DNA of 64,000 nt from Paucisalibacillus algeriensis (GCF_000577245.1 NZ_CBYO010000022.1:62001-126000), one strand, 5' to 3'. Numbered from the stretch's first letter, positions 16,937-25,563 are shown. The notes: generated by a model from the sequence alone, not told the origin. Translations and numbers: made by a program.

Positions 16937-17059
16937 TTACTTTTCTTCTTTTAGTCCTTCTTCTGCAAGTTGCTCAAAGGACTTTACTTTTCCATGTGGA
17001 TTGTTAGCATTTTTACGGGCTCTATTTTGTCTTTCTTTTTCTCTATTTGAGCGAGTCAT
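16937..17059 (-). CDS. Tiny basic protein, DUF6254-like
   Basis: The 40-codon frame encodes MTRSNREKERQNRARKNANN, then PHGKVKSFEQLAEEGLKEEK. The REKERQxRxRKxxxNPHGKVKSxEQL pattern is the one I associate with the small Bacillaceae DUF6254 proteins, whose role is unknown. AAAAGGAGAATAACAACA precedes the ATG. It lies 25 bp downstream of another tiny gene and likely shares its transcript. Confidence 0.6.
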   Translation of the reverse strand: MTRSNREKERQNRARKNANNPHGKVKSFEQLAEEGLKEEK

Positions 17060-17084
17060 TGTTGTTATTCTCCTTTTATCTTAA

Positions 17085-17246
17085 TTATCCCTGATTATTA
17101 GCTCGTGCCTTCTTTGCTTTTTCTTTATGTGCTTGATTTGCTTTTGCACTGCCGAATTCCTTTGAAAATTCTGTATCCTGTTTAGCTGAATCAAAGCCTT
17201 TTTTATTCTTTTGATCTGGGTCATTTTTCTTATTTCTTTTTGCCAT
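17085..17246 (-). CDS. Tiny lysine-rich protein, possibly spore-associated
   Basis: The 53-codon frame starts at 17246 behind AAGGAGGGAAAGCT and encodes a Lys/Asn/Gln-rich peptide with the segment DTEFSKEFGSAKANQAH. The TEF(A/S)xE core is reminiscent of gamma-type small acid-soluble spore proteins, but the match is too short to be certain. It lacks cysteine and hydrophobic segments, as spore-packed small proteins do. It lies upstream of the DUF6254-like gene in the same direction. Confidence 0.5.
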   Translation of the reverse strand: MAKRNKKNDPDQKNKKGFDSAKQDTEFSKEFGSAKANQAHKEKAKKARANNQG

Positions 17247-17310
17247 AGCTTTCCCTCCTTTTTCTTTAGTATGGAATAGGAGTTCTTAACTATGCTATTT
17301 TTTCCACGTA

Positions 17311-17336
17311 AAAAAAAGGCGATAAATACATCGCCT
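17311..17336 (-). terminator. Terminator of the ZorAB-like operon
   Basis: On the minus strand AGGCGAT and ATCGCCT pair around GTATTT, followed by TTTTTTT. It is 10 bp past the stop codon at 17347. Confidence 0.85.
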
Positions 17337-17346
17337 ATAAAACCTA

Positions 17347-18033
17347 TTACTCCCCTAATATTTCTCGAGTCTTATTTAATATCTCTTCATCCTTTAGCCT
17401 GAATTTAAACTCTACTCGACGCGATGCTTCTGCACTATACTTCCCATTTTCATCTGTGCGAAAGTCTGTAAAAGATTTGCTGTTTACTGTCAATTTCTCC
17501 TCAAGATGTTGTTGAATGTTTTTATAAGGAAATTCATCACCAAGAATGTATGAAGCAACACTGTAAGCACGATCCTGGGCTAGCTCCAAATTATATAAGT
17601 ACCCCCCGCTTCTATCTGTATGTCCTTCTATAATAATCTCGGCAACATATTCTTCATAGCCACTACCAAGAAGTACATCTAAATACTTCGGGACAAATTC
17701 ATCCAAGAAATGATAGGATTCAGGTTTTAGATTAGCCTGATCAAATTCAAATAAGATGTCCGTTTCAAATATGATAGCCCCTGTCTTTTCATCGACTGTA
17801 ATTCCAGTGCCACTGAATTCTTCTTTTAGGTCATTAACAAGTTGAACACGAACCCCCATAATTTGATCAATTGTCCGCTTCATTTCCTCAATTTGGAATG
17901 ACTTAATCACCATCATTACAATGAAAATCAATATGAAGCATAATAATATTACGGTTAATACATCTGTAAAGGATGGCCAAAAATGTCCCTCATCGCTTTC
18001 TCTTTTAAATAGTCTCTGATATTTAGTATCCAT
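17347..18033 (-). CDS. ZorB/MotB-like OmpA-domain motor subunit
   Basis: This 228-residue protein has a short cytoplasmic N-terminus and one membrane helix starting FWPSFTDVLTVILLCFILIF, with the likely proton-binding Asp at residue 24. A linker helix and a C-terminal OmpA-like peptidoglycan-binding domain follow (EIIIEGHTDRSGG near 138, RRVEFKFRL near the end). This is the MotB/ZorB layout. The FWPSxxD motif is closer to non-flagellar ZorB-type stators than to MotB. It overlaps the end of the ZorA-like gene by 11 bp, so the two are translationally coupled. The predicted role is to anchor a proton-driven 5:2 rotary motor to the cell wall. No flagellar gene is present in the window. Confidence 0.85.
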   Translation of the reverse strand: MDTKYQRLFKRESDEGHFWPSFTDVLTVILLCFILIFIVMMVIKSFQIEEMKRTIDQIMGVRVQLVNDLKEEFSGTGITVDEKTGAIIFETDILFEFDQANLKPESYHFLDEFVPKYLDVLLGSGYEEYVAEIIIEGHTDRSGGYLYNLELAQDRAYSVASYILGDEFPYKNIQQHLEEKLTVNSKSFTDFRTDENGKYSAEASRRVEFKFRLKDEEILNKTREILGE

Positions 18034-19870
18034 TTGGGTTCATCCCTATTCCGTTTTGCCTCGCTGGACCTTGGGTACTAACCACACTCATCTGTCGAAT
18101 AAGTGCTTGCATCTCTCTCCCCAATTCTTGAAGCATTCGCTGGGTATATTGTGAATTACTTTGTTGAATCTGTTCTGTTATCCTACGAATTTCCACGAAT
18201 TCGCGCTTCATATTTTCATTTGTTTGGTCCATTGAACCAGAGATACTTCGAACTACTTGGTCCATTCTGTTTCCGAATGAACCTTCTAAGTTAGAAACAT
18301 AATTGGACAGTGTATCTTTTAAGATACTAACACTCGCTTCGATTTGATTTTCCCTATGGTTAAAGCCTTGGTTCATCTGCGATATTTTGGAGTCGAGCTC
18401 TTGCATTAACTGGCTATTTTTAATACTAACTTGTTCAAAGGTTTTGGTTACATCTCGTAATTGTCTTTCAAATTGCATGGATTCGGTTGTATGTTCTTTC
18501 AAGTGGTTACTAAATGTTCGATTAAAATGTTTTAATTCCTCAAAACGGTCTGCTAGTAGATGCTTATATTCATTTTGGGTTTGATTAATAATTTGCAATG
18601 CTTCTGGTAGATCAGAGATAGTTTCCCCTAGCCGGTCAAAATCTCTTGATAACTCTCCTAGATAATTGGTGATGCCACCCATTTTAGAAGATAAATCACT
18701 GCCAAAAATATTTTTCAATTCATTATTATTGCTCTCCATTCTTTTTACTAATTGATTACTTTGATTAATAATCTGACTAAAAGAGTCAGAAATTCCTTTT
18801 TGGCCTTGAAGAATGGATGAAGTGAAATCTTTTAGTTCTGAAACGGAACCTTCAAATCGCTCTAGGGTTTTCTTTTGTATCTCCGATAAGTCCTTCACCT
18901 TTTCAAATGTTCCTTCTACCGTTTGAACCATACGTTCATTTTTTTCATCAATATTCTTAAAATAGGCAAATAAGGAATTAAAATTTTCATTCAAACGGGA
19001 CGTTCCCTCACCAAACCCAATTGTTACTTCCTTCATATCATCAAATAGAATATGAAACTCTTTTAAATTTTGGGAAAGGCCGTCATTAAAGTGAGCTAAA
19101 TCTTTAGCAGACTGCTGAAGACCGGTAGTATATTCCTGAAAACCTTCAAATGCTTTCTCAATGCTACCCAAGGATCGTTGATTGGTTTCTTGAAGATTCA
19201 CGATAGATTGATTAATCATCTCCGAAACATGAATTAATCTATTTAAACTATTTTCTTCGTTTCCTTCTAAACTAGATTCAACTTTTAGCATAATTTCTGT
19301 CAGCATGTGCTCTGTATTCATTGTTTTTAATAAAATGGTCATTACTAAAGAAAATCCCATCCCTACAATACTTGTATAAAACGCTACATCAATTCCAGTT
19401 AGTACTGCTGCGATATTCTCAACCAGTTGGTCTCCAGTTGAATTGATACTCCCCAAGGAAATAGTTAAACCAATAAAAGTACCAAGAACCCCAATTAAAA
19501 TAAAAACGGATACTGTCACTTGAATCATTTTAATTAAGTTAATAACAGGAAACCCGAATAGACGCCAGCTCGAAAATCTCTCTTGAACAAAAGTTTCTAC
19601 GGCAACCGGGTCATTCTGTTGCTTTTTTTCGTATTGATTTCGGAATGAATTCAGTGGTTCAATATCCAGTCGATCCGTATCATTCACGTAATTTCTAACC
19701 TTCTTCAACTTTGTATACAGTGCGAGGTGAACAAATAATGTAATCACAAACCCCAAAAAGAGTACCATAAATATAAGTTCAATTAATGGACTCGATAAAA
19801 TCGCTTCCGCCTTTTCCTCCGAAGTAAATATTTCCAGAATAGATTGCACCACAATAACCGCCCCCAACAA
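18023..19870 (-). CDS. ZorA/MotA-like proton channel with long coiled-coil tail
   Basis: The 615-residue protein has three predicted membrane helices (about residues 28-52, 115-140 and 157-182). The MotA/ExbB core reads GVLGTFIGLTISL, then LTGIDVAFYTSIVGMGFSL. Roughly 420 residues of helical, Gln/Asn/Glu-rich sequence follow, predicted to form a cytoplasmic tail. A tail this long is the hallmark of ZorA of Zorya phage defence and is absent from MotA, TolQ and ExbB. The start codon is uncertain: TTG at 19870 is used here, and GTG at 19852 or 19849 has a G-rich site (GGGGGCGG) before it. Its partner follows with an 11-bp overlap. No zorC, zorD or zorE is found on either side, so a defence role is open. 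Confidence 0.8.
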   Translation of the reverse strand: MLGAVIVVQSILEIFTSEEKAEAILSSPLIELIFMVLFLGFVITLFVHLALYTKLKKVRNYVNDTDRLDIEPLNSFRNQYEKKQQNDPVAVETFVQERFSSWRLFGFPVINLIKMIQVTVSVFILIGVLGTFIGLTISLGSINSTGDQLVENIAAVLTGIDVAFYTSIVGMGFSLVMTILLKTMNTEHMLTEIMLKVESSLEGNEENSLNRLIHVSEMINQSIVNLQETNQRSLGSIEKAFEGFQEYTTGLQQSAKDLAHFNDGLSQNLKEFHILFDDMKEVTIGFGEGTSRLNENFNSLFAYFKNIDEKNERMVQTVEGTFEKVKDLSEIQKKTLERFEGSVSELKDFTSSILQGQKGISDSFSQIINQSNQLVKRMESNNNELKNIFGSDLSSKMGGITNYLGELSRDFDRLGETISDLPEALQIINQTQNEYKHLLADRFEELKHFNRTFSNHLKEHTTESMQFERQLRDVTKTFEQVSIKNSQLMQELDSKISQMNQGFNHRENQIEASVSILKDTLSNYVSNLEGSFGNRMDQVVRSISGSMDQTNENMKREFVEIRRITEQIQQSNSQYTQRMLQELGREMQALIRQMSVVSTQGPARQNGIGMNPNGY

Positions 19871-19922
19871 TAAAGATTCAATAGTACATCCTATTCAAGA
19901 AACAACTAAAACATGCTTATTA

Positions 19923-19963
19923 GGTGCCTGTCACCCCCCGGGCTTTGCAATATTCTGTCGAAT
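19923..19963. repeat. 41-bp intergenic repeat, copy 1
   Basis: It begins GGTGCCTGTCACC and ends TGTCGAAT. The copy at 57507-57547 has the same length with only about seven differences. It lies upstream of the ZorA-like gene in the same orientation as copy 2 has to argS. Confidence 0.8.
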
Positions 19964-19982
19964 GAGTTGGAAAAATTGGCAC

Positions 19983-20010
19983 AAAAAAGCTACCATTAAA
20001 GGTAGCCTTT
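19983..20010 (-). terminator. Terminator of the alaX/phosphodiesterase unit
   Basis: On the minus strand GGCTACC and GGTAGC pair around TTTAAT, followed by TTTTTTG. Confidence 0.8.
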
Positions 20011-20421
20011 ATTGGAAAAATATAATTTCAGATTTTATTACATCTGTTAACTGAAGAATCCCATAATATTAATATGGGAGTGCTCTTTTGTCCATTGGTG
20101 ATCCGGGATTAAACAGTAGAGTCTTTTTAACATACCGAACCAAAGGAATATGGGAATGACCGAAGACAATAATATCAAAGGACTCATCTTGAAACGTCTC
20201 CTGTGCGCGTTTCTCCGTTGTCTTTTTCTCGCCATGGCCATGAAAAATACCTATCTCATATCCATTGACTTCAAAGACATCCTTTTCAGGAAAACGTTCG
20301 TAGAACTCCAATCTCCAGCATGAATAATTAAATCTGCTGCCCTGCATTCCTTTAATAGTTGATCTGGTAATACCTTTCCTCTTTTTGATATTTGTGTATC
20401 TGAAGTTAATACAATTTTCAT
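20009..20421 (-). pseudogene. Decayed YfcE/MJ0936-type phosphodiesterase
   Basis: The N-terminus reads MKIVLTSDTQISKRGKVLPD and continues to LIIHAGDW, the start of a metallophosphoesterase. The frame then jumps and about 25 codons that normally carry the GNVD motif are missing. The rest resumes in another frame (FPEKDVFEVNGYEIGIFHGHG, then FGHSHIP, then NPGSPMDKRALPY). It meets an in-frame TAA, after which the expected YGILQLTDVIKSEI continues to a final stop at 20009. The metal ligands of the first block also look altered (SDTQ instead of SDTH). Its ATG overlaps the stop of alaX as ATGA, so the intact ancestor was translationally coupled to that gene. Confidence 0.85.
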
Positions 20422-21614
20422 ATTGCTTCTACTAACCTATTCATCAATTCATCAGGATGGATTAACTTCTCACCACCACCTTGGGCAATTACATCATTTC
20501 CCCCACCTTTACCATTAATAGTTGGTAAAACTTGCTTAATCAATTGATTCATACTTACGGAAGTGCCCTTTCCGCGACCACATACCAATTGCAGTTTTTC
20601 GTCTGTTTCATTTACCAATAAGACAATAATCATATCAGACTTGGATGTAATATTTTTGGCTAATTGCTGAAGCTCAGCAATTGGTCGATTAACAAATACT
20701 TCTTTTATTAGCTTGTATTGTTGTTTTCTTTCAGACTGTGCAGTAAGAGATTCCGCCTCGTATTCAATAAGCTGTTGTTTTAAATGTGTTATTATTTTTT
20801 CTAATTGCTTAGTACCCTCTAGAATTCGCTTTGATGTTTCTACCAATTGTTCTTGAGGAGAACTTAATAATGCAGATAGATTTTGTATCACCTTGTGTTT
20901 TTTATGTAGCTGGGTACGAACCCTTCTACCACAGACAAAAAATACTCGTACATGATTCTTTTGCTTCTCCCAATGTAGTATTTCAATTGAACCAACTTGT
21001 CCTGTTGCTATTGGATGTGTGCCACCACAACCGTTATAATCAAAATCTGGTATTATCACTAGGCGGATATTTTCTGAAACTGACACTTCTTTTCTAAGCT
21101 TGTAGTTAGATAATTCCTCTTGATTAACCCATCTCGTTTCAATAGGGTGGTTCTCGATAATGATAATATTAGCTATTTTTTCCACTTCGTATGCTTCTTC
21201 TTCTGTAAGGTTTTCTATAGCTATATCAATAGAGCAAAGTTCTTTTCCCATATGAAAACTCACTGTTTTATAACCAAATTCCTCTTCAAAAGCAGCAGAC
21301 AGAATATGTTGACCGGCGTGCTGCTGCATATGGTCCATCCGTCTCTCCCAATGGATTTCACCAACACACTCAGAACCTACTTCCATTGATCCCGAAATAT
21401 AATGTCTTATTTCTCCATTAATTTCTTCTACATCAATAACTTCCATGTCATTTAATGTGCCAGTGTCATGAGGTTGCCCACCACCAGTAGGATAAAAGGC
21501 TGTTTGATCCAAGATAACATAAAATCTTCCCTTTTCATCAATTTGGGCATTAAGAATATGTGCTGTAAATCGCCCAAGGTATTGGTCTTGATAATATAAC
21601 TTTTCTGTTTGCAT
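20418..21614 (-). CDS. AlaX-type alanyl-tRNA editing hydrolase with DHHA1 domain
   Basis: The 398-residue protein corresponds to the editing half of alanyl-tRNA synthetase. It has an N-terminal beta domain with DQTAFYPTGGGQPHDTG (residues 36-52), the zinc site H99-AGQ-H103, and Cys196-GGT-His200. A coiled coil (about 240-300) and a C-terminal DHHA1 domain with GRGKGTSVSMN, then GKGGGNDVIAQGGG complete it. It hydrolyses mischarged Ser- or Gly-tRNA(Ala) in the cytoplasm. The length and DHHA1 domain match the long AlaX class. The ATG at 21614 begins a separate transcription unit whose second gene is the coupled phosphodiesterase remnant. Confidence 0.92.
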   Translation of the reverse strand: MQTEKLYYQDQYLGRFTAHILNAQIDEKGRFYVILDQTAFYPTGGGQPHDTGTLNDMEVIDVEEINGEIRHYISGSMEVGSECVGEIHWERRMDHMQQHAGQHILSAAFEEEFGYKTVSFHMGKELCSIDIAIENLTEEEAYEVEKIANIIIIENHPIETRWVNQEELSNYKLRKEVSVSENIRLVIIPDFDYNGCGGTHPIATGQVGSIEILHWEKQKNHVRVFFVCGRRVRTQLHKKHKVIQNLSALLSSPQEQLVETSKRILEGTKQLEKIITHLKQQLIEYEAESLTAQSERKQQYKLIKEVFVNRPIAELQQLAKNITSKSDMIIVLLVNETDEKLQLVCGRGKGTSVSMNQLIKQVLPTINGKGGGNDVIAQGGGEKLIHPDELMNRLVEAI

Positions 21615-21712
21615 AGATACACACCCATCTAGTTTTAAACTATAATTCTAATATTAATATACCTTCCAATGATGATGATTAAAAGCTTCTAGACTTTGTA
21701 ATCATTTTATAC

Positions 21713-21741
21713 CAAAAAAAAGTAACCCTAAATGGATCACT
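21713..21741 (-). terminator. Terminator of the MscS gene
   Basis: On the minus strand AGTGATCC and GGGTTACT pair, with two wobbles, around ATTTA and are followed by TTTTTTTT. Confidence 0.7.
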
Positions 21742-21755
21742 TCTACTATTCAGAA

Positions 21756-22583
21756 TCAAGCATGTTTATTTATATTCACCTGGCGAGGGTATGGACTTTC
21801 AATACCATTAAGATCAAGCGCTTCTTTTATCGCTTTTCTTAGATTACGTTCCACTCCCCATTGTTCACCATTTTTTGTTTTCCCAATGACACGAAGTACA
21901 ATATCAGATGAACCAAAAGCTTGTACCCCAATAACATTTGGCCCCTCAACTATAGCTTCATCACGAGCAGCTCGTTCACATACTTCTTCTAGTATTTGTG
22001 TGGCCTTATCAATATTTGTATCATATGGAATACTAATATCCACAAGAGCCTGCATATTTCCCCGGGAATGATTGCTGACATTAGTAATTTCACGATTTGG
22101 TACAAAGTGAAGTGTTCCATCAAAGCCCCTTAATTTCGTAGTACGAAGCCCAACTTCTTCAACCACACCATCTTTTCCAGCAACTGTTACATAGTCACCA
22201 ACATCGATTTGTTGCTCTAATAAAATAAAAAAACCAGTAACAACATCACTTACTAAACCTTGTGCACCAAAACCGATGGCAAGACCCACAATCCCTGCAC
22301 CAGCTAATAATGTTGTAATATCAAAGTTGAAGATAGAAAATACAAAGCCTACAAATATAAATAACAAGAAATAAGCAAAAATATTTCTAGATATAGACTC
22401 AAGCGTCATTGCCCTTCCGGTTGACATCTCTTTCTTCTTCCGATTAAAGACTCTTTCTATAGCACTGTTTCCAATAGACTTAACTATAAAATAGACAATA
22501 ACAATTGCTATTAATTTCAAGGCAATAATACCTATCTCCATCAATAATTCTGCCCAATCAATCTTTTCTAACCAATCTACCAT
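21756..22583 (-). CDS. Small-conductance mechanosensitive channel, MscS family
   Basis: The 275-residue protein has three membrane helices (about 12-35, 62-82 and 87-115). The pore helix is Gly/Ala-rich (TTLLAGAGIVGLAIGFGAQG). It is followed by the MscS beta domain (VTGFFILLEQQIDVGDYVTV, then GTLHFVPNREITNVSNHSRG) and a cytoplasmic alpha/beta C-terminus. MscS channels open under membrane tension to release osmolytes on hypo-osmotic shock. The size and sequence resemble B. subtilis YkuT. A GAGGTG site precedes the ATG. It is a single-gene unit with its own terminator. Confidence 0.9.
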   Translation of the reverse strand: MVDWLEKIDWAELLMEIGIIALKLIAIVIVYFIVKSIGNSAIERVFNRKKKEMSTGRAMTLESISRNIFAYFLLFIFVGFVFSIFNFDITTLLAGAGIVGLAIGFGAQGLVSDVVTGFFILLEQQIDVGDYVTVAGKDGVVEEVGLRTTKLRGFDGTLHFVPNREITNVSNHSRGNMQALVDISIPYDTNIDKATQILEEVCERAARDEAIVEGPNVIGVQAFGSSDIVLRVIGKTKNGEQWGVERNLRKAIKEALDLNGIESPYPRQVNINKHA

Positions 22584-22712
22584 ATAAACACCTCTAGTAC
22601 TAAAATCTAGTAGTCATAATATAACATACAGAAAACCATAGAAAAAAGACTACTATTATTAGCATTACCCAAAATCTATTAATCTAAAACAAATATTTTG
22701 TCAGAAACAGTC

Positions 22713-22748
22713 AGAATCCAGGCACGATTTGTATAGTGCCTGGATTCT
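22713..22748 (-). terminator. 13-bp GTGCC-type hairpin terminator
   Basis: AGAATCCAGGCAC pairs perfectly with GTGCCTGGATTCT around a 10-nt loop, immediately behind the stop codon at 22750. There is no long T run, so it may act as a terminator or an RNA-protecting hairpin. Confidence 0.6.
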
Positions 22749-22749
22749 C

Positions 22750-22914
22750 TTATATCTTTGGGTAGTATTGTTGATAATTCGGATTTGTGTAGTATGGTGG
22801 CCTTTGCCCAATCTTAGGTAGCTTAAACTTTTGGTTTCCATATGTGATCATTACCTTTTTATCAGATTGATTGATTAGTAACAGCTTTATCTCAGGATTA
22901 TAATAATAGTCCAT
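22750..22914 (-). CDS. Small tyrosine-rich protein, 54 residues
   Basis: A GGAGG eight bases before the ATG at 22914 and a perfect hairpin right after the stop support this short gene. The product begins MDYYYNPEIKLLLINQSDKK and ends in a Tyr/Pro/Asn/Gln-rich tail (PPYYTNPNYQQYYPK). Such Tyr-rich tails are common in small spore coat and crust proteins, so a coat role is plausible but unproven. No database family comes to mind. Confidence 0.6.
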   Translation of the reverse strand: MDYYYNPEIKLLLINQSDKKVMITYGNQKFKLPKIGQRPPYYTNPNYQQYYPKI

Positions 22915-23059
22915 CTGATTAACCTCCTTTTATTTCTCTTTCATATTGTATTCTATTCTCCTATTGGATGGGACTGTTAGATGATGAGTATTCTAGGCAC
23001 ACAATTACCTAAAACGAATAATGTATCTTAGGAAATTAAGGAGAGGAGGATTAATATAT

Positions 23060-23977
23060 ATGTTTAAGGGTAATCCCAATCCAGATGAGTATCCTATGTA
23101 TCCAAACTACGGGGAGATAACACAATATAAAGAGGTCCCTATCACTGTGCCTGAGCAAAGACAATATCGACAACCAGGTGTAGAAGGGTTAATGGTGCCA
23201 AGGCCAATTATTGAAAATCCAAACTATAAAGGTACTGGAAAATTAAAAGGTAAAGTAGCATTAATATCTGGTGGTGATAGTGGTATAGGTGCAGCTGCAG
23301 CTATTGCTTTTGCCAAAGAAGGTGCAGATGTTTCAATTTCTTATTTCGATGAACATGAAGACGCAAATCGGACAAAAGCTAGAATAGAAGAAATTGGTAG
23401 GCGTTGTTTACTTTTACCAGGAGATCTTCGTGAAAAGAAACAATGTGTAGAAATTGTGATGAAGACTTTGCGAACCTTTGGGGATTTACACATACTCTGC
23501 AATCATGTTGGAATTCAGTTCCAACAAAAGAGCTTACTAGATATTTCTGATGAGCAGTTTGATGATACATTTAAGCTCAATGTTTATTCACATTTTTATA
23601 CGACACGTGAGGCTCTAAAATACATGAAAGAAGGTAGTTCCATTATAAACACGACCTCTGTTGTTACTTTTGCTGGTAATGATCAATTAATTGATTATAC
23701 AGCTACAAAAGGAGCAAACGTTGGATTCACAAGAGCTCTAGCAAGAAATTTAGGGGATAAGGGCATTCGTGTTAATGCCGTAGCACCAGGGAGAATTTGG
23801 ACACCATTGATTCCATCAAGTCTTTCAGCTGATCAGGTCACACAAGTGGATAATTTAATGCACCGTCAAGGCCAACCATTTGAATTAGCACCAACCTTTG
23901 TTTATCTAGCCTCTGATGATTCGCGATTTGTTACGGGGCAGGTTTTACATGTTAATGGAGGGGAAGTATTTGGATAA
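23060..23977 (+). CDS. SDR-family oxidoreductase, general-stress type
   Basis: The start is set at 23060 ([20 protein letters not shown]), where AGGAGG stands 11 bases upstream; a longer frame from 23021 lacks this. The first 50 residues form the Pro/Tyr-rich extension of YdaD/YhdF/YhxC-like SDRs. The Rossmann motif [10 protein letters not shown] comes next, then the NHVG segment (NNAG in most relatives), the catalytic Ser in [14 protein letters not shown] (Tyr-x3-Lys) and the C-terminal [11 protein letters not shown]. These enzymes reduce aldehydes or ketones with NAD(P)H and are often under general stress control. A strong terminator follows. Confidence 0.87.
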   Translation: MFKGNPNPDEYPMYPNYGEITQYKEVPITVPEQRQYRQPGVEGLMVPRPIIENPNYKGTGKLKGKVALISGGDSGIGAAAAIAFAKEGADVSISYFDEHEDANRTKARIEEIGRRCLLLPGDLREKKQCVEIVMKTLRTFGDLHILCNHVGIQFQQKSLLDISDEQFDDTFKLNVYSHFYTTREALKYMKEGSSIINTTSVVTFAGNDQLIDYTATKGANVGFTRALARNLGDKGIRVNAVAPGRIWTPLIPSSLSADQVTQVDNLMHRQGQPFELAPTFVYLASDDSRFVTGQVLHVNGGEVFG

Positions 23978-24003
23978 ACCGGTGCCCAAGGCGCCGGTTT
24001 TTC
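23976..24003 (+). terminator. Terminator of the SDR gene
   Basis: AAACCGGTGCC and GGCGCCGGTTT form a GC-rich stem with a CAA loop and a run of T. It overlaps the stop codon. Confidence 0.9.
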
Positions 24004-24025
24004 TTCACACTTTTATACATTTATC

Positions 24026-24541
24026 TCAGCTTGCTTGCTTCCAGAATTTGCGAATAGTTTCCACTAATTCATCCATTGAACAATCCAGAATTTTAACTGG
24101 GATATTCACTTGAGTATCCAGAAGACCTTTGTTCATACGGTTTAACATTTTCTTAAATGAACTAGACCTTTCAACAATTAATTCAGGATCCAGTGTATAA
24201 ATGCCCAAATAAGTCTGCCCACTAAAGCTTACAAAATCCACATCAGCAATTTCATCCCATTTTACAAGTCCCGCACCGATATAGGTAGATTGATCTATAA
24301 TGCCTTCCTGATTAACAATCAGTGCCGGTTTTCGTTTAAACATACTTATTACATAATAAACCATACATAACCCAAAGAAAGTAAACCCCAAAGCCCCTGC
24401 TATAATAAGTTTAAAGCTATCGCTACCATTTTCAGTGAATCCAATTATTAATAGAAGTCCGCTTACAGCCACAAATATGAAACAAAGGATTCCATACAAA
24501 ATCTGCTTACCCCTTTTAGCATAAATAACTAGTTGATTCAT
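24026..24541 (-). CDS. Membrane protein with a PH-like cytoplasmic domain
   Basis: The start is at 24541 (MNQLVIYAKRGKQIL), where AAAGGAGAATAGTAAT precedes the ATG. Residues 15-40 and 48-75 form two membrane helices. The rest (KPALIVNQEGIIDQS, then GLVKWDEIADVDFV, then VKILDCSMDELVETIRKFW) looks like the STM3941/PH-like bacterial domain found in membrane-bound proteins of unknown role. It stands alone between the SDR gene and the Nudix pair. Confidence 0.65.
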   Translation of the reverse strand: MNQLVIYAKRGKQILYGILCFIFVAVSGLLLIIGFTENGSDSFKLIIAGALGFTFFGLCMVYYVISMFKRKPALIVNQEGIIDQSTYIGAGLVKWDEIADVDFVSFSGQTYLGIYTLDPELIVERSSSFKKMLNRMNKGLLDTQVNIPVKILDCSMDELVETIRKFWKQAS

Positions 24542-24670
24542 ATTACTATTCTCCTTTCCCATTAATAAGTATATCTTTTGCACTATAACCTACAAGGGCA
24601 AAAAGTCCTTTTGTGATTTAGGACTATAGTTTTATAATGACACAATTAAGGAGTTAGCCTAAATATCCCC

Positions 24671-25117
24671 TCAATTTGATAGATATTCATTAAGAATTCT
24701 GCGATGACTACCGACCATTTTACCTGGTAGTTCATTCGGGTAGAAAAAATCAAACGTAATAGATTCTGATTCATCAATATTCAAATCACCTTCAAATTCA
24801 TCCGTGTGATAAGCCACTGTTACAACGTAAAACTGATCACCATTTTCAGCCACAACCATATCCTTACCAGAATCAACATTAATCAACTGAAGTTTACCAA
24901 TGGATAGACCTGTTTCCTCAAATACTTCTCTCCTAGCCACATCTTCGGTTGACTCCCCGAGCTCCATTAATCCACCTGGAATTCCCCATACTCCATTTGG
25001 AAACCTTCTTTGCTGTAAGAGAATCCTTCCTTTTTTATCGGTAATAACAGCAACAGCACCAACAAATATAAGTTGCCTATGCCCAACCAATGCCCTTAAA
25101 TTTTCTATGTAACCCAT
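24671..25117 (-). CDS. Nudix hydrolase (second of a pair)
   Basis: The start is at 25117 (MGYIENLRALVGHRQL), with GGGGGAAGCAACAAT upstream; a longer frame would overlap the preceding gene. The 148-residue protein has the Nudix box G-x5-E-x7-REVFEETG starting at GGLMELGESTED, so the metal-binding glutamates are intact. The N-terminus IENLRALVGHRQLIFVGAVA is typical of the MutT/ADP-ribose-type group in Bacillaceae. Nudix enzymes cleave nucleoside diphosphates linked to X; the substrate is not readable. It follows a second Nudix gene by 14 bp. Confidence 0.88.
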   Translation of the reverse strand: MGYIENLRALVGHRQLIFVGAVAVITDKKGRILLQQRRFPNGVWGIPGGLMELGESTEDVARREVFEETGLSIGKLQLINVDSGKDMVVAENGDQFYVVTVAYHTDEFEGDLNIDESESITFDFFYPNELPGKMVGSHRRILNEYLSN

Positions 25118-25131
25118 ATTGTTGCTTCCCC

Positions 25132-25563
25132 CTATTTTCCAATAGCCTTCTTCACTGCCCACATTTGATGTTTGAAAATGAATTGCCTCTCCATATCATC
25201 TATATGTACCCATTCCATAACGTGGTCCACTTCGGTAGGATTTTGTACTTTTTCCCCAAGTTCTGCTAAATAAAAAAATCCATCACTTAAAATAAACTCA
25301 TTTTTGCTTGAGATAAAGTAATACTGTGCTGTACCTATAAATGAGCGAACAGTCAAACTATATCCTGTTTCCTCCATCATTTCCCTCTCTATACAAACTT
25401 GATCACTTTCATTTTCTTCTATTCCACCACCAGGTAGAAAATTATAGCCTTTATTATGTACAGTAAGAACTCTATCTTTTGAGGAATTAAATATAATAGC
25501 ATATGCGCATTTTCTTAATTTGTATTCTTGATTTTCAACTAGTTTTCCAAACGCAGGTTTCAT
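25132..25563 (-). CDS. Nudix hydrolase (first of a pair)
   Basis: This 143-residue protein has the Nudix box GGGIEENESDQVCIEREMME followed by ETGY, retaining the catalytic glutamates. The region before it (KCAYAIIFNSSKDRVLTVHN) forms the first beta strands of the fold. It shares little sequence with the next Nudix protein, so the two probably act on different substrates and are not a recent duplication. The stop is 14 bp before the next start, which suggests one transcript from a promoter upstream of 25563. Confidence 0.88.
   Translation of the reverse strand: MKPAFGKLVENQEYKLRKCAYAIIFNSSKDRVLTVHNKGYNFLPGGGIEENESDQVCIEREMMEETGYSLTVRSFIGTAQYYFISSKNEFILSDGFFYLAELGEKVQNPTEVDHVMEWVHIDDMERQFIFKHQMWAVKKAIGK

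Noticed and set aside
17347-19870. Call of a complete Zorya defence locus
   Set aside because: Only ZorA- and ZorB-like genes are present; neither helicase (ZorD), ZorC nor ZorE is found in the flanks.
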